The notes under the pieces are model-generated. The model was not told the DNA's origin and did not search any database. It saw only the letters and a list, made by a program, of their open reading frames with translations. The position numbers and the translations under genes are program-made. Positions 1 through 7,285 of a DNA stretch of 12,107 nucleotides are shown piece after piece; position 1 is the first letter of the stretch, and each line of letters starts with the position of its first letter. This DNA is from an uncultured Roseburia sp. (GTDB lineage: Bacteria > Bacillota > Clostridia > Lachnospirales > Lachnospiraceae). The stretch lies in NCBI GenBank assembly GCA_910587865.1, contig CAJUNX010000015.1, positions 1 to 12,107 on the forward strand, read 5' to 3'.

Positions 1-2
1 AT

Positions 3-260
3 TGCGACAATTACACGGCCACGGTAAACGGAACCGCTTATGAATTGACGCAACGGGAATTTGAAGTGTTGAAAGAACTGCTCACGAATCAAGGCCGTAT
101 TCTGACCCGGCAAAATCTTTTAGATAAGCTATGGCGGTATGATTTTTATGGGGACGAACGTGTAGTTGATACGCACATCAAAAACTTGCGGAAGAAGCTG
201 GGGATTGAATTTATTCAGACAATCAGAGGAGTGGGATATAAAATTGATAAAGAAAATTAA
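3..260 (+). CDS. Response regulator, OmpR/PhoB family, C-terminal DNA-binding domain (5' partial)
   Basis: The frame is open to the left edge, so only the last 85 residues or so are seen; the receiver domain with its phosphorylated Asp lies outside the window. What remains is a complete winged-helix output domain of the OmpR/PhoB type: the start of the domain (ELTQREFEVLKEL), the transactivation loop and recognition-helix region with LDKLWRYDF, then RVVDTHIKNLRKKLG and the wing hairpin ending IRGVGYKI. The TTG at 45 is only an internal codon of this domain, not a start. The gene overlaps the following kinase gene by 17 bp, so the two are translated together as a two-component pair. By sequence style it is VanR-like, but the target genes cannot be read from this fragment; the lipoprotein gene downstream is the obvious candidate. 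Family certain, specific role unknown. Confidence 0.93.
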   Translation, partial: CDNYTATVNGTAYELTQREFEVLKELLTNQGRILTRQNLLDKLWRYDFYGDERVVDTHIKNLRKKLGIEFIQTIRGVGYKIDKEN

Positions 261-1662
261 AAGCAGTCTATTTGCTAAAGTGTTTTTAATTACATCAATT
301 ATGCTGTTATTTGTATCGCTGTTAGTGTTCGGTCTGCTGGCATGGCTGATGCCACAGACCTATTCTAACAGGCTAAATACAATTTTAGATGAGCGGACAC
401 AAGAATTTATTGCGGAACTGGAACAAGTGTCGTTTTCAGAAAGTGGGGGCTTGTTCGACCAGTTTATTGCGAATACAGGAATCAATTCAGTTGAGTTATA
501 CAACAGTGGCGGTGGTTGGGTTACATTACCCACAAAAGCATTTGACGATGAACGGGAGGGGAATATCGCACAAACGACAGTCACTGGCCTTGGTGAAATC
601 TCTCCCGTTTTATCAAACCAATACTATTTTTCTTTTTCTGATTGTAGTGACCGTTATACTCTCGTTGTCTATGGTGAGGCAGAACAAATTTCGGAACTAC
701 AACAATCCTTTATCCGCATTTTTCCGATTATCCTGCTATTAGTATTGGCGATTGCCCTTGTCGTATCCTGGCTGTACTCTCATATGATTACAAAGCCCGT
801 ACTGGAAATCAGCCGCATATCCGAAAAAATGTCTGACTTGCAGTTGGATTGGGCGGTTGATGAACAACGGACTGATGAATTGGGAACGCTGGGGAAAAGC
901 CTGCATAGGCTATCTCGCAATCTTTCAGCCGCTCTGTCTGATTTGCAAAACGCAAACAGAAAACTTGAAGCCGATATTGAGCATGAAAAGGAATTAGAAC
1001 AGGCCCGCACAAATTTCTTTTCGGCGGTTTCACACGAGCTGAAAACGCCTGTCACCATTATAAAAGGCCAGTTAGAGGGGATGTTGCTCGGCATCGGGGC
1101 CTACAAAGACCGTGAGAAATATTTGACAAGATCGCTGGAAATTGCGAATACCCTTGAAACAATGGTGCAGGAGATATTGACAATCTCCCGGCTGGAAACT
1201 GTGGGGGCAGATTTCAAAAAAGACTGTCTGGATTGTGTTCAGATTATCAAATCCTATTTAAGTGAAACCGAAGATATCATTGCGGGAAAGGACTTGCAAA
1301 TACATCTCGATGCTCCACCATCCGCTCTTATAGCCGGAAACAAACTGCTGATGGAGAAAGTGTTTTCAAATCTGATAGGGAATGCAATCAAGTATTCCCC
1401 GCAGGGAGTCTCTATTTATATATCTGTCCACACAGAACATGGACAGATAAAATTTTCTGTTGAAAACATGGGAACACATATTCCGGAGAATAGTATTCCT
1501 AAATTATTTGATGCGTTTTATCGTGTGGAGCAATCCAGAAGCCGTAAAACTGGCGGGAGCGGGTTAGGACTGTATATGGTGCAGGAGATACTACACCAGC
1601 ATGAAAGCGAATGTACGGTCTGCAATACACAGGCCGGGGTAAAGTTTTCTTTTACAATCTGA
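244..1662 (+). CDS. Sensor histidine kinase, VanS-like, HAMP-containing
   Basis: Membrane sensor kinase of 472 residues, partner of the response regulator it overlaps. I start it at the TTG at 244, 12 bases after an AGAGGAG (225-231); longer starts lie deep inside the regulator gene. Order of parts: membrane segment about 13-36, extracytoplasmic sensor region about 37-157, second membrane segment about 159-178, HAMP about 180-235, a coiled linker, the phosphoacceptor box VSHELKTP with His264, then an ATPase domain with N box NLIGNAIKY (about 376-384), ENMGTHIPEN in place of the usual DxGxG box, KLFDAFYRVE, and the GGSGLGLYMV lid (437-446). The altered DxGxG box is seen in VanS-like kinases and need not mean loss of activity. 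Signal unknown: the sensor region resembles no domain I recognise. It could sense an antibiotic or envelope stress, but nothing here proves that. Confidence 0.93.
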   Translation: MIKKIKSSLFAKVFLITSIMLLFVSLLVFGLLAWLMPQTYSNRLNTILDERTQEFIAELEQVSFSESGGLFDQFIANTGINSVELYNSGGGWVTLPTKAFDDEREGNIAQTTVTGLGEISPVLSNQYYFSFSDCSDRYTLVVYGEAEQISELQQSFIRIFPIILLLVLAIALVVSWLYSHMITKPVLEISRISEKMSDLQLDWAVDEQRTDELGTLGKSLHRLSRNLSAALSDLQNANRKLEADIEHEKELEQARTNFFSAVSHELKTPVTIIKGQLEGMLLGIGAYKDREKYLTRSLEIANTLETMVQEILTISRLETVGADFKKDCLDCVQIIKSYLSETEDIIAGKDLQIHLDAPPSALIAGNKLLMEKVFSNLIGNAIKYSPQGVSIYISVHTEHGQIKFSVENMGTHIPENSIPKLFDAFYRVEQSRSRKTGGSGLGLYMVQEILHQHESECTVCNTQAGVKFSFTI

Positions 1663-1672
1663 CAGACGCAGG

Positions 1673-1704
1673 AAAGCGGCGGGTGATTGCTCCGCCGCTT
1701 TTCA
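1673..1704 (+). terminator. Terminator-like hairpin after the histidine kinase
   Basis: AAAGCGGCGG (1673-1682) pairs perfectly with CCGCCGCTTT (1692-1701) around a 9-base loop, 10 bases after the kinase stop codon. The stem is very GC-rich but the following T run is short (TTTT including stem bases), so termination may be partial and some transcripts could continue into the lipoprotein gene. Confidence 0.6.
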
Positions 1705-1719
1705 ACTACACATAAATCA

Positions 1720-1751
1720 CAAACGAATCCCAAACGTATCACAAAAAAGGG
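1720..1751 (+). promoter_or_regulatory. Candidate response-regulator binding site: 11-bp-spaced direct repeats
   Basis: CAAACGAATC (1720-1729) and CAAACGTATC (1731-1740) differ at one base and start 11 bp apart; a weaker third copy, CAAAAAAGGG, starts at 1742, again 11 bp on. OmpR/PhoB-family regulators typically bind tandem direct repeats with about one helical turn between them. The site sits between the kinase terminator and the lipoprotein start, with possible -10 elements TATTCT (1755-1760) or TATACG (1766-1771). Repeats are seen directly; the function is inference. Confidence 0.4.
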
Positions 1752-1794
1752 TGGTATTCTTTCGGTATACGCAAAGAAAGGATGGTGTTTTTCA

Positions 1795-2673
1795 ATGAAC
1801 ACAAAGAAACTACTCGCCTTAGCCCTCGGAGGGGTACTGCTTGCGGGATGCCTGGCTGGGTGCAATACCACAGCTGCATTCCAAGGCGGAACCTCTCAAC
1901 GCGAAACGACTTCCCCGCCGATGACGGAGGAATCCGAGCAGACTATCGTTGCGTTTGCTGAAGGCAACGGTTCCTCCGCCGAAATTTCCTATGAAGAATT
2001 GTTCAAACCCTATGCGCAGTTTGGCCTGACATACGATGCCAGCAAAAACGAACTGACATACAATGGGAAAGCGGTACGGTGGTTTGAGGACTACTATACC
2101 GTGGAGGACGGGATACAGGCCGGAAACGACTTTTTCAACGAAAATGGTGTGGTTGATGTATATGCTGTCCGTGACCTCACCAGCATTGTTCGCGCCGAAG
2201 ATGGTTCTTTCGACCCTGGCGGAAAGCTGACGGGTGTAAAGGAGTTTTCGGCGGAAGAATTTGCCGCCCGTGACATCGAGGCAATCAAAAATCCGCCGCC
2301 CGCCGTTGCCTTAGCTGGTGACCCGCCCTCTGCAAAGGAACTTGAAGATATGGCAAAGGAATACGAGGCGTTTGGCGTTACCTATGACATCAAAAATGAC
2401 CGGTGGTACTTCAACGGTGAAAAGGTTCGGTTTTTCCGGGATGTGCTGACCTCCAATGGCGAGGGATTGACCAGTGGAAAATTCAAGGGTTCAATGCGCG
2501 TTTTGGGGAGCGCAGACGGAACCGTTGACATTTATACCGTCCGTGACTTTGCCCACCCTGATGCCTCCGGGAATGGAACGCTGACGGGCATTGAGAAATA
2601 CAGTCAGGCGGAATTTGACGAGCACACGCAGAGAGAGGAACAAGCAAGTTCTGGCTTCTGTACTGTAGAGTAA
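1795..2673 (+). CDS. Putative lipoprotein with two tandem copies of an unrecognised domain
   Basis: A 292-residue secreted lipoprotein. The chosen ATG is preceded by GAAAGGA and begins a classic lipoprotein signal: MNTKK, a hydrophobic stretch, then two overlapping lipobox options, LAGC at 16-19 and LAGC at 20-23; a longer frame starting at 1687 would bury the signal. A Thr/Ser/Glu-rich linker (about 24-65) follows. Residues about 73-160 and 190-280 are two copies of one domain: FGLTYD/FGVTYD, then LTYNGKAVRWFEDY/WYFNGEKVRFFRDV, then VDVYAVRDL/VDIYTVRDF, then GKLTGVKEFSAEEF/GTLTGIEKYSQAEF. I cannot name this domain. It would be anchored outside the membrane next to the kinase's sensor region, so it may modulate that kinase or be its output; this is inference from position. 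It is followed at once by a terminator, so it is the last gene of this unit. Confidence 0.85.
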   Translation: MNTKKLLALALGGVLLAGCLAGCNTTAAFQGGTSQRETTSPPMTEESEQTIVAFAEGNGSSAEISYEELFKPYAQFGLTYDASKNELTYNGKAVRWFEDYYTVEDGIQAGNDFFNENGVVDVYAVRDLTSIVRAEDGSFDPGGKLTGVKEFSAEEFAARDIEAIKNPPPAVALAGDPPSAKELEDMAKEYEAFGVTYDIKNDRWYFNGEKVRFFRDVLTSNGEGLTSGKFKGSMRVLGSADGTVDIYTVRDFAHPDASGNGTLTGIEKYSQAEFDEHTQREEQASSGFCTVE

Positions 2674-2734
2674 CGACTGCCGCACGATGACAAAAGAAAA
2701 AAACGTCATACAGTAGAGCATATCATACAGCGTC

Positions 2735-2770
2735 AGAGCGTATAGAAACCAGTCTATGCGCTCTATTTTT
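2735..2770 (+). terminator. Rho-independent terminator after the lipoprotein gene
   Basis: AGAGCGTATAGA (2735-2746) pairs with TCTATGCGCTCT (2753-2764) with one G-U pair and a 6-base loop, followed by ATTTTT. It lies about 60 bases behind the lipoprotein stop and in front of the next small ORF. Confidence 0.75.
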
Positions 2771-2789
2771 ATGTAAAGGAGCAGAGAAT

Positions 2790-2897
2790 ATGGCAGAAAC
2801 CAAAAACGAGCAACAGCCCCCACAGTTTCAAGTGGTGCTTGCAAGGGAAGGATTACTGACAACGGATGCCGGGCTTCTCCAGCCATCCTTAATGTAA
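2790..2897 (+). CDS. Short ORF (35 aa), probably a truncated gene start
   Basis: ATG at 2790 is preceded by AAAGGAG (2775-2781), a good ribosome binding site, and encodes a polar protein start (MAETKNEQQPPQFQVVLARE) before stopping after 35 residues at a TAA (2895-2897). That TAA is made by the first bases of the A-run that is the T-tract of the groEL terminator on the other strand. A normal start that ends in another gene's terminator suggests the 5' end of a longer gene cut by a deletion or by an element boundary at about 2885-2895. Protein starts of this polar kind occur in conjugative-element genes of Clostridia, but I cannot assign a family. It could also be a genuine small protein. Confidence 0.4.
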   Translation: MAETKNEQQPPQFQVVLAREGLLTTDAGLLQPSLM

Positions 2898-2926
2898 AAA
2901 AACGGAGCCGGCAATAAACCGGCTCC
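2896..2926 (-). terminator. Rho-independent terminator of the groESL operon
   Basis: Perfect 8-bp stem GGAGCCGG (2904-2911) / CCGGCTCC (2919-2926), 7-base loop, followed on the minus strand by G and seven T (2902-2896). It begins about 20 bases after the groEL stop codon. Confidence 0.92.
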
Positions 2927-2948
2927 ATCTGTTACACTGTCTTAATGA

Positions 2949-4574
2949 TTACATCATTCCCATTCCGCCTGCGCCGCCTGCCGGCATTGCCGGAGCATCT
3001 TCTTTGATATTCGCAACCACGGACTCGGTGGTGAGCAGCGTGGATGCTACAGATGTCGCATTCTGTAAAGCGGTTCTCGTCACCTTCACCGGATCGAGGA
3101 TTCCCTGCTCTACCATATCGACATAGCCCTCGGTGATCGCATTGAAGCCGACACCCGGATTGGACTCTTTTACCTTATTGATGATGACTGCGCCCTCTAA
3201 ACCGGCGTTCACCGCAATATAGTATAACGGGGACTCAAGCGCTTTTAAGATCACCTTCGCACCTGTCTTCTCGTCGCCCTCTAACGTCTCTGCAAGCTTT
3301 GCCACTTCCTTTGCAGCGTGGATATAAGCGGAACCGCCTCCTGCGATGATACCCTCTTCCACAGCGGCTCTCGTCGCGTTTAACGCATCCTCCATGCGCA
3401 GCTTCGCTTCCTTCATCTCGGTCTCTGTCGCAGCGCCGACACGGATCACAGCCACACCGCCGGCAAGCTTCGCAAGACGCTCCTGCAGCTTCTCCTTGTC
3501 GAATTCGGAGGTCGTCTCCTCGATCTGCGCACGGATCTGGCTGATTCTGCTCGTGATCGCATCCTTCGCACCTGCGCCGTCCACGATCACGGTGTTCTCC
3601 TTCTGAACCTTCACGGACTTCGCGCGTCCTAACTGATCCATCGTGACATCCTTAAGCTCAAGTCCAAGCTCGGAGCTGATCACCTGCCCGCCGGTTAAGA
3701 TCGCGATATCCTCAAGCATCGCTTTTCTTCTGTCGCCGTAGCCCGGAGCCTTCACTGCAACCACATTGAAGGTACCGCGGAGCTTGTTGACGATTAAGGT
3801 CGTTAACGCCTCGCCCTCGATATCCTCGGCGATGATTAAGAGTCTTGCGCCGCTCTGTACCACCTGCTCTAAGAGCGGAAGGATCTCCTGGATATTGGAA
3901 AGCTTCTTGTCGGTGATCAGGATATACGGATCGTCAAGCACTGCCTCCATCTTATCCATATCGGTGCACATATATGCGGAAATATAACCGCGGTCGAACT
4001 GCATACCTTCCACAAGATCAAGCTCGGTCTGCATGGTCTTCGACTCCTCGATCGTGATAACGCCGTCGTTGGAAACCTTCTCCATCGCGTCCGCAACCAT
4101 GTTTCCGACTTCCTCGTCGCCTGCGGAGATCGCGGCTACCTTCGCGATCTGATCCTTGCCGTTTACCTTCGAGGACATCGCAAGAATCGCCTCAACCGCT
4201 TTGTCCGTCGCTTTCTTCATGCCGCGGCGGAGAATGATCGGGTTCGCGCCTGCCTCTAAGTTCTTCATTCCCTCGTGTACCATCGCCTGTGCGAGTACCG
4301 TAGCGGTCGTCGTACCGTCGCCGGCCACGTCATTTGTCTTCGTCGCCACTTCCTTCACGAGCTGCGCGCCCATGTTCTCGAATGCATCCTCAAGCTCGAT
4401 CTCCTTTGCGATCGTCACGCCGTCGTTCGTGATGAGCGGTGTGCCGTAGGACTTGTCGAGCACGACGTTTCTTCCCTTCGGTCCAAGCGTCACGCTGACC
4501 GTGTTCGCCAGCTTGTCAACGCCGGCTCCAAGTGCTGCTCTGGCTTCTGTTCCGTATTTGATTTCCTTTGCCAT
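2949..4574 (-). CDS. groEL: Chaperonin GroEL (Hsp60)
   Basis: Full-length 60-kDa chaperonin, 541 residues, the usual size. It forms the double seven-fold ring that encloses unfolded proteins in the cytoplasm and folds them with ATP and the GroES lid. Seen directly: the MAKEIKYGTEAR start, TLGPKGRNVVLD, the ATP-site motif VAGDGTTTATVLAQ near residue 85, the apical-domain stretch from about 190 to 370, the C-terminal ATP-binding region AAVEEGIIAGGGSA near 400, and the flexible Gly-Met tail ending GGMGMM. The start has AGAGGT in front. It is the second gene of the operon, 94 bases behind groES, with a small hairpin (GTCCG/CGGAC, 4619-4635) in the gap. It is controlled by the CIRCE site before groES and ends in a strong terminator. 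No anomalies seen. Confidence 0.99.
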   Translation of the reverse strand: MAKEIKYGTEARAALGAGVDKLANTVSVTLGPKGRNVVLDKSYGTPLITNDGVTIAKEIELEDAFENMGAQLVKEVATKTNDVAGDGTTTATVLAQAMVHEGMKNLEAGANPIILRRGMKKATDKAVEAILAMSSKVNGKDQIAKVAAISAGDEEVGNMVADAMEKVSNDGVITIEESKTMQTELDLVEGMQFDRGYISAYMCTDMDKMEAVLDDPYILITDKKLSNIQEILPLLEQVVQSGARLLIIAEDIEGEALTTLIVNKLRGTFNVVAVKAPGYGDRRKAMLEDIAILTGGQVISSELGLELKDVTMDQLGRAKSVKVQKENTVIVDGAGAKDAITSRISQIRAQIEETTSEFDKEKLQERLAKLAGGVAVIRVGAATETEMKEAKLRMEDALNATRAAVEEGIIAGGGSAYIHAAKEVAKLAETLEGDEKTGAKVILKALESPLYYIAVNAGLEGAVIINKVKESNPGVGFNAITEGYVDMVEQGILDPVKVTRTALQNATSVASTLLTTESVVANIKEDAPAMPAGGAGGMGMM

Positions 4575-4668
4575 GATAATCTACCTCTTTCTATTCTGAT
4601 CTGTTCTGTTTCTGTCACGTCCGTCTCTCTCGGACCATACGCCTGTGCGGCCTGCACCCCGCCGGCGC

Positions 4669-4953
4669 TTACTCTACAACTGCAAGGATATCGTTCTGCT
4701 TTACGATGATATACTCCTCGCCGTCCAGCTTCACCTCAGTGCCGGCATATTTGGAATAGATCACCTTCTGTCCCGCCTTCACCTGCATCGTCACCTCTTT
4801 GCCGTCCACCATGCCGCCCGGACCTACTGCGATGACTTCCGCTTCCTGCGGCTTCTCCTGTGCGCTGCTGGTGAGGATAATACCGGATTTGGTCGTCTCC
4901 TCCGCCGCACACTGCTTTAATACTACTCTGTCGCTCAATGGTACTAATTTCAT
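4669..4953 (-). CDS. groES: Co-chaperonin GroES (Hsp10)
   Basis: The 94-residue lid of the GroEL cage. It starts MKLVPLSDRVVLK and carries the mobile-loop region (about 17-35, with EETTKSGIILTSSAQEK), the glycine-rich turn VGPGG, then GQKVIYSKYAGTEVK and the end EEYIIVKQNDILAVVE, which matches the family along its whole length. The start at 4953 is supported by an AGGAGG 8 bases upstream; an in-frame start at 5010 would overlap the CIRCE operator and add 19 residues unlike any GroES, so I reject it. First gene of the groESL operon, transcribed leftward from the promoter at about 5042-5070. Confidence 0.99.
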   Translation of the reverse strand: MKLVPLSDRVVLKQCAAEETTKSGIILTSSAQEKPQEAEVIAVGPGGMVDGKEVTMQVKAGQKVIYSKYAGTEVKLDGEEYIIVKQNDILAVVE

Positions 4954-5003
4954 GTTACACGCCTCCTGTTTATTCTGCTTTGTGAAACTGTTCTTGTTTG
5001 TTA

Positions 5004-5030
5004 TTAGCACTCATTTGGTTTGAGTGCTAA
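5004..5030 (-). promoter_or_regulatory. CIRCE operator (HrcA binding site)
   Basis: TTAGCACTC (5004-5012), 9-base spacer, GAGTGCTAA (5022-5030): an exact match to the CIRCE consensus TTAGCACTC-N9-GAGTGCTAA. It lies between the promoter and the groES start, where HrcA repression of groESL acts in Firmicutes. No hrcA gene is in the window. Confidence 0.97.
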
Positions 5031-5041
5031 CCGATAGTGTT

Positions 5042-5070
5042 ATAATAGATATTTGCTACTGAATCTGCAA
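5042..5070 (-). promoter_or_regulatory. groESL promoter, sigma-A type
   Basis: On the minus strand TTGCAG (5070-5065), 17-base spacer, TATTAT (5047-5042). The predicted start of transcription falls near 5035, just before the CIRCE element, so HrcA would block the start site. A second -10 reading, TATAAC, has poorer spacing. Confidence 0.75.
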
Positions 5071-5132
5071 CCGTCTATATTCCGGCTGTTTTCTATATTT
5101 TCCCATCAAATATATATTTTTCTTTCTTTTTC

Positions 5133-6293
5133 TCACTTATTCATATTTTCTTTGATTTTTTTTGATTTTATATTTTTTTTAGAATTCATCTTCACATTTT
5201 TCCGAACCGCATCGTTGCCCGCTTTCCACAATAGTTTCAGTGCACGGGAAAACAGCTCTTTTGTCTCTTCCGGCAGACTGTCCCGCGCCTTTAAAAGCTC
5301 CTGCACCGTCTTCCATCTGCTGTGGTAAAAATCGTCGACCGTCCGGATCCCCGCCTCGTCAAGCATGGTAAACGCAGCATCCACGATCTGTTCCCGCTGC
5401 GTTTTGTCAAGCTCGGAAAGCCATTTTTTCATCGCTTCATCGAGGAGGATACTCCGCTGCGCCACCGCGGAAGCACGCAGAAATCCGGCGCCGAGCACCT
5501 CCCAGGACATCGCATCGTGCTGCCCGATCCCGCTGTTTGCGCTTTTTACCACCTCGTACTCCTCCTCATGCTCTAAGATCATCCCGACAATACCTGACTC
5601 CGGCAGGATCGTGTGGATCCTCGGCAGCATCTCCCGGTGCTCCGCGCTCTCTAACATCTCGCGGCCGAATCCCGGCCCGTCGTTGCTGTAGACCGCCGCG
5701 ATCTTCTCTCTCACCTGCTGTCTGCACTTTACGGCGGCATAGACCGAGAGATTGCCTCCTTTTGAGTGCCCGCCGACACGCACCGTCCCCTCATCCGGAC
5801 CTATCATGCGGTTTAGATAATCCACTGCCTTTAGCTGCCCCGGCGTCTCGGAGAGAAAGCCCATATTAAAGTTTTCTCTCCATCCTACGATCGTATTATC
5901 CGTCCCGGAAAACGCCACAAACAGACTTTCGTCGGAAAGCCGGACACAGACCACGGAAAACTGCGACTGCTCTTCGTCGCTGATGTCGTTGACATAGCCG
6001 GACAGCCGCGCCTCCCCGAAACGCTCCGATGCCGCCGCCTTTTGCATCACAAATGCCGCTGATTTTGTCATCGACACATGCGACAGAATCTCCTCCTCCG
6101 TGTGCCGGCTCCAGAACAGCTCCGACGCTTCCCTCAGGCTGATCTCCCTCCCCTTCTCATCGGGCCCCGGAACAATCCCGTCAAACTCCACATAGACTAA
6201 CTGTGCCAGAATCAGATTGTCCACCTCGTTAAACCCGGAAGCCGCGAAGGAAAGATCCCCGCGCCAGTCCAGGTAATCCATCATATTTGCCAT
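5133..6293 (-). CDS. DUF2974 (Mbeg1-like) alpha/beta-hydrolase family protein
   Basis: A 386-residue predicted cytoplasmic protein. I start it at MANMMDYLDWRGDL because GAGGAGGAAAG stands just upstream; the frame is open for 35 more codons but those overlap the HAD gene. The N-terminus (DYLDWRGDLSF, then FNEVDNLILAQLVYV at 21-35) is typical of the DUF2974 family, and the core is a lipase-like fold: VAFSGTD at 126-132, the nucleophile elbow GHSKGG at 175-180 with Ser177, and NDGPGF at 204-209. No signal peptide or membrane segment is seen; the substrate is unknown for the family. The last 20 residues or so are almost all Lys, Asn and Ile and come from an A-rich tract, unlike the rest. It follows the HAD gene by 11 bases and is probably co-transcribed. 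No clear terminator separates it from the groESL promoter. Confidence 0.9.
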   Translation of the reverse strand: MANMMDYLDWRGDLSFAASGFNEVDNLILAQLVYVEFDGIVPGPDEKGREISLREASELFWSRHTEEEILSHVSMTKSAAFVMQKAAASERFGEARLSGYVNDISDEEQSQFSVVCVRLSDESLFVAFSGTDNTIVGWRENFNMGFLSETPGQLKAVDYLNRMIGPDEGTVRVGGHSKGGNLSVYAAVKCRQQVREKIAAVYSNDGPGFGREMLESAEHREMLPRIHTILPESGIVGMILEHEEEYEVVKSANSGIGQHDAMSWEVLGAGFLRASAVAQRSILLDEAMKKWLSELDKTQREQIVDAAFTMLDEAGIRTVDDFYHSRWKTVQELLKARDSLPEETKELFSRALKLLWKAGNDAVRKNVKMNSKKNIKSKKIKENMNK

Positions 6294-6304
6294 CGCTTTC
6301 CTCC

Positions 6305-7084
6305 TCAGATCAGGCCGTAGTGCTTCAGCCCGTTTGCGATCCCGTCCTCTTCCATCGCCGTCGTCACAAATTCCGCCGTACGCTTCGCCTCGTCGCACCC
6401 GTTTCCCATCGCGATGCCATGCGCCACATAGGAAAGCATCGCGAGATCATTCGCGCTGTCTCCGAACGCGTAGGTATCCTCCCACGCAATCCCCAGCTTC
6501 TCACAGACCCGCCGGATCCCGGTTGCCTTTGAATGCCCCTTCGGCCCCACCTCCGCGAGCCAGTCATTGTGAATGATGACGTCAAACAGCCCGCCGAACG
6601 CCTTCACTGCCTCCTCCATCCGGTTTCCCTTTAAGTCCAGGCTGAATTTGTTGATCTCAAAGGAATCGCAGCCCGTGATCTCCTTCACGTTCTCCCCGAT
6701 CTCCCGGCGCAGCGTCACGACATAGGGATCCTCCTTAAAATCGTCCAGATCCACATAAATATAACGCGGCCCTTCGAGCACTGCCATCATATGCATCCGC
6801 CCGATGACCGCAAGCGCCTCCTTCACCTCCTCCTCAGACATCAGCCGCTCAAACAGCGTCTCCCCGTGGAAATCAATATCCGTGCCGCAGGATGCCACAA
6901 TCCCGTCAAACCCGATCCCCAAAAGCCGGCTGTTGCAGATATTCGCCCTGCTCCTGCCGCTGCAGAGAAATGCAAAATGTCCCGCCTCCCGCAGTGCACG
7001 AACGGCCTTCACCGTGCTCTCCGGGATCTTCTGGTCGTCATCCCAGATCGTTCCGTCTATGTCAAAAAATACCGCTTTCTTCAT
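6305..7084 (-). CDS. Cof-type HAD-IIB family hydrolase (phosphatase)
   Basis: 259 residues, the usual size for Cof-type haloacid-dehalogenase hydrolases, which remove phosphate from sugar phosphates and related small molecules in the cytoplasm. All four motifs are present: motif I FFDIDGT with Asp8 and Asp10, motif II FLCSGR (Ser42), motif III Lys near 183-186 in GPKGHSKATGI, and motif IV GDSANDLAML with Asp209 and Asp213. The C2B cap lies between about 85 and 180. Start chosen at MKKAVFF, with GGAG 6 bases upstream; the frame stays open to 7237 but those added codons carry no domain and cover an inverted repeat. It lies 201 bp behind the hydrogenase and 11 bp before the DUF2974 gene, which makes the last two a likely operon. 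Substrate cannot be read from sequence. Confidence 0.94.
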   Translation of the reverse strand: MKKAVFFDIDGTIWDDDQKIPESTVKAVRALREAGHFAFLCSGRSRANICNSRLLGIGFDGIVASCGTDIDFHGETLFERLMSEEEVKEALAVIGRMHMMAVLEGPRYIYVDLDDFKEDPYVVTLRREIGENVKEITGCDSFEINKFSLDLKGNRMEEAVKAFGGLFDVIIHNDWLAEVGPKGHSKATGIRRVCEKLGIAWEDTYAFGDSANDLAMLSYVAHGIAMGNGCDEAKRTAEFVTTAMEEDGIANGLKHYGLI

Positions 7085-7160
7085 ATGAATCTCCATTCCA
7101 GGGCCAAACCGGCCGATGCTTCCCGCTGCGGTGGAACTACCGCCCGCTTCTCTGACATAA

Positions 7161-7203
7161 GAGAAGAGATAAACCCTCCCTTCGGATGCGCTTATCTCTT
7201 CTC
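7161..7203 (-). repeat. 12-bp perfect inverted repeat between hydrogenase and HAD genes
   Basis: GAGAAGAGATAA (7161-7172) and TTATCTCTTCTC (7192-7203) are perfect complements around a 19-base loop. It lies 83 bases after the hydrogenase stop on the minus strand. No T-tract follows, so it is a weak terminator at best; it may be an mRNA end-stabilising hairpin or part of a leader of the HAD gene. Confidence 0.55.
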
Positions 7204-7285
7204 CCTGATCCCTGTTCTTCTGCCGGTATCCGTGCATCTGCTGCGCTGCACAGACTGCCGTTTCTATCCTGTCTCTCTCTTTCCG

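Noticed and set aside
166..243. Longer start of the histidine kinase at 166
   Set aside because: Those codons lie inside the regulator's DNA-binding domain in another frame and give no sensible protein; TTG at 244 has a fitting ribosome binding site.
3346..4709. Several ORFs antisense to groEL
   Set aside because: groEL is unmistakable; the antisense frames are open only through its codon bias.
4954..5010. Longer groES start at 5010
   Set aside because: It would place the start inside the CIRCE operator and add 19 residues not found in GroES; the inner ATG has AGGAGG.
7085..7205. Possible T-box leader (GGTGGAAC-like motif near 7131 on plus, hairpin nearby)
   Set aside because: The motif does not match the T-box core, the orientation points away from any gene on that strand, and no specifier stem or terminator is visible.
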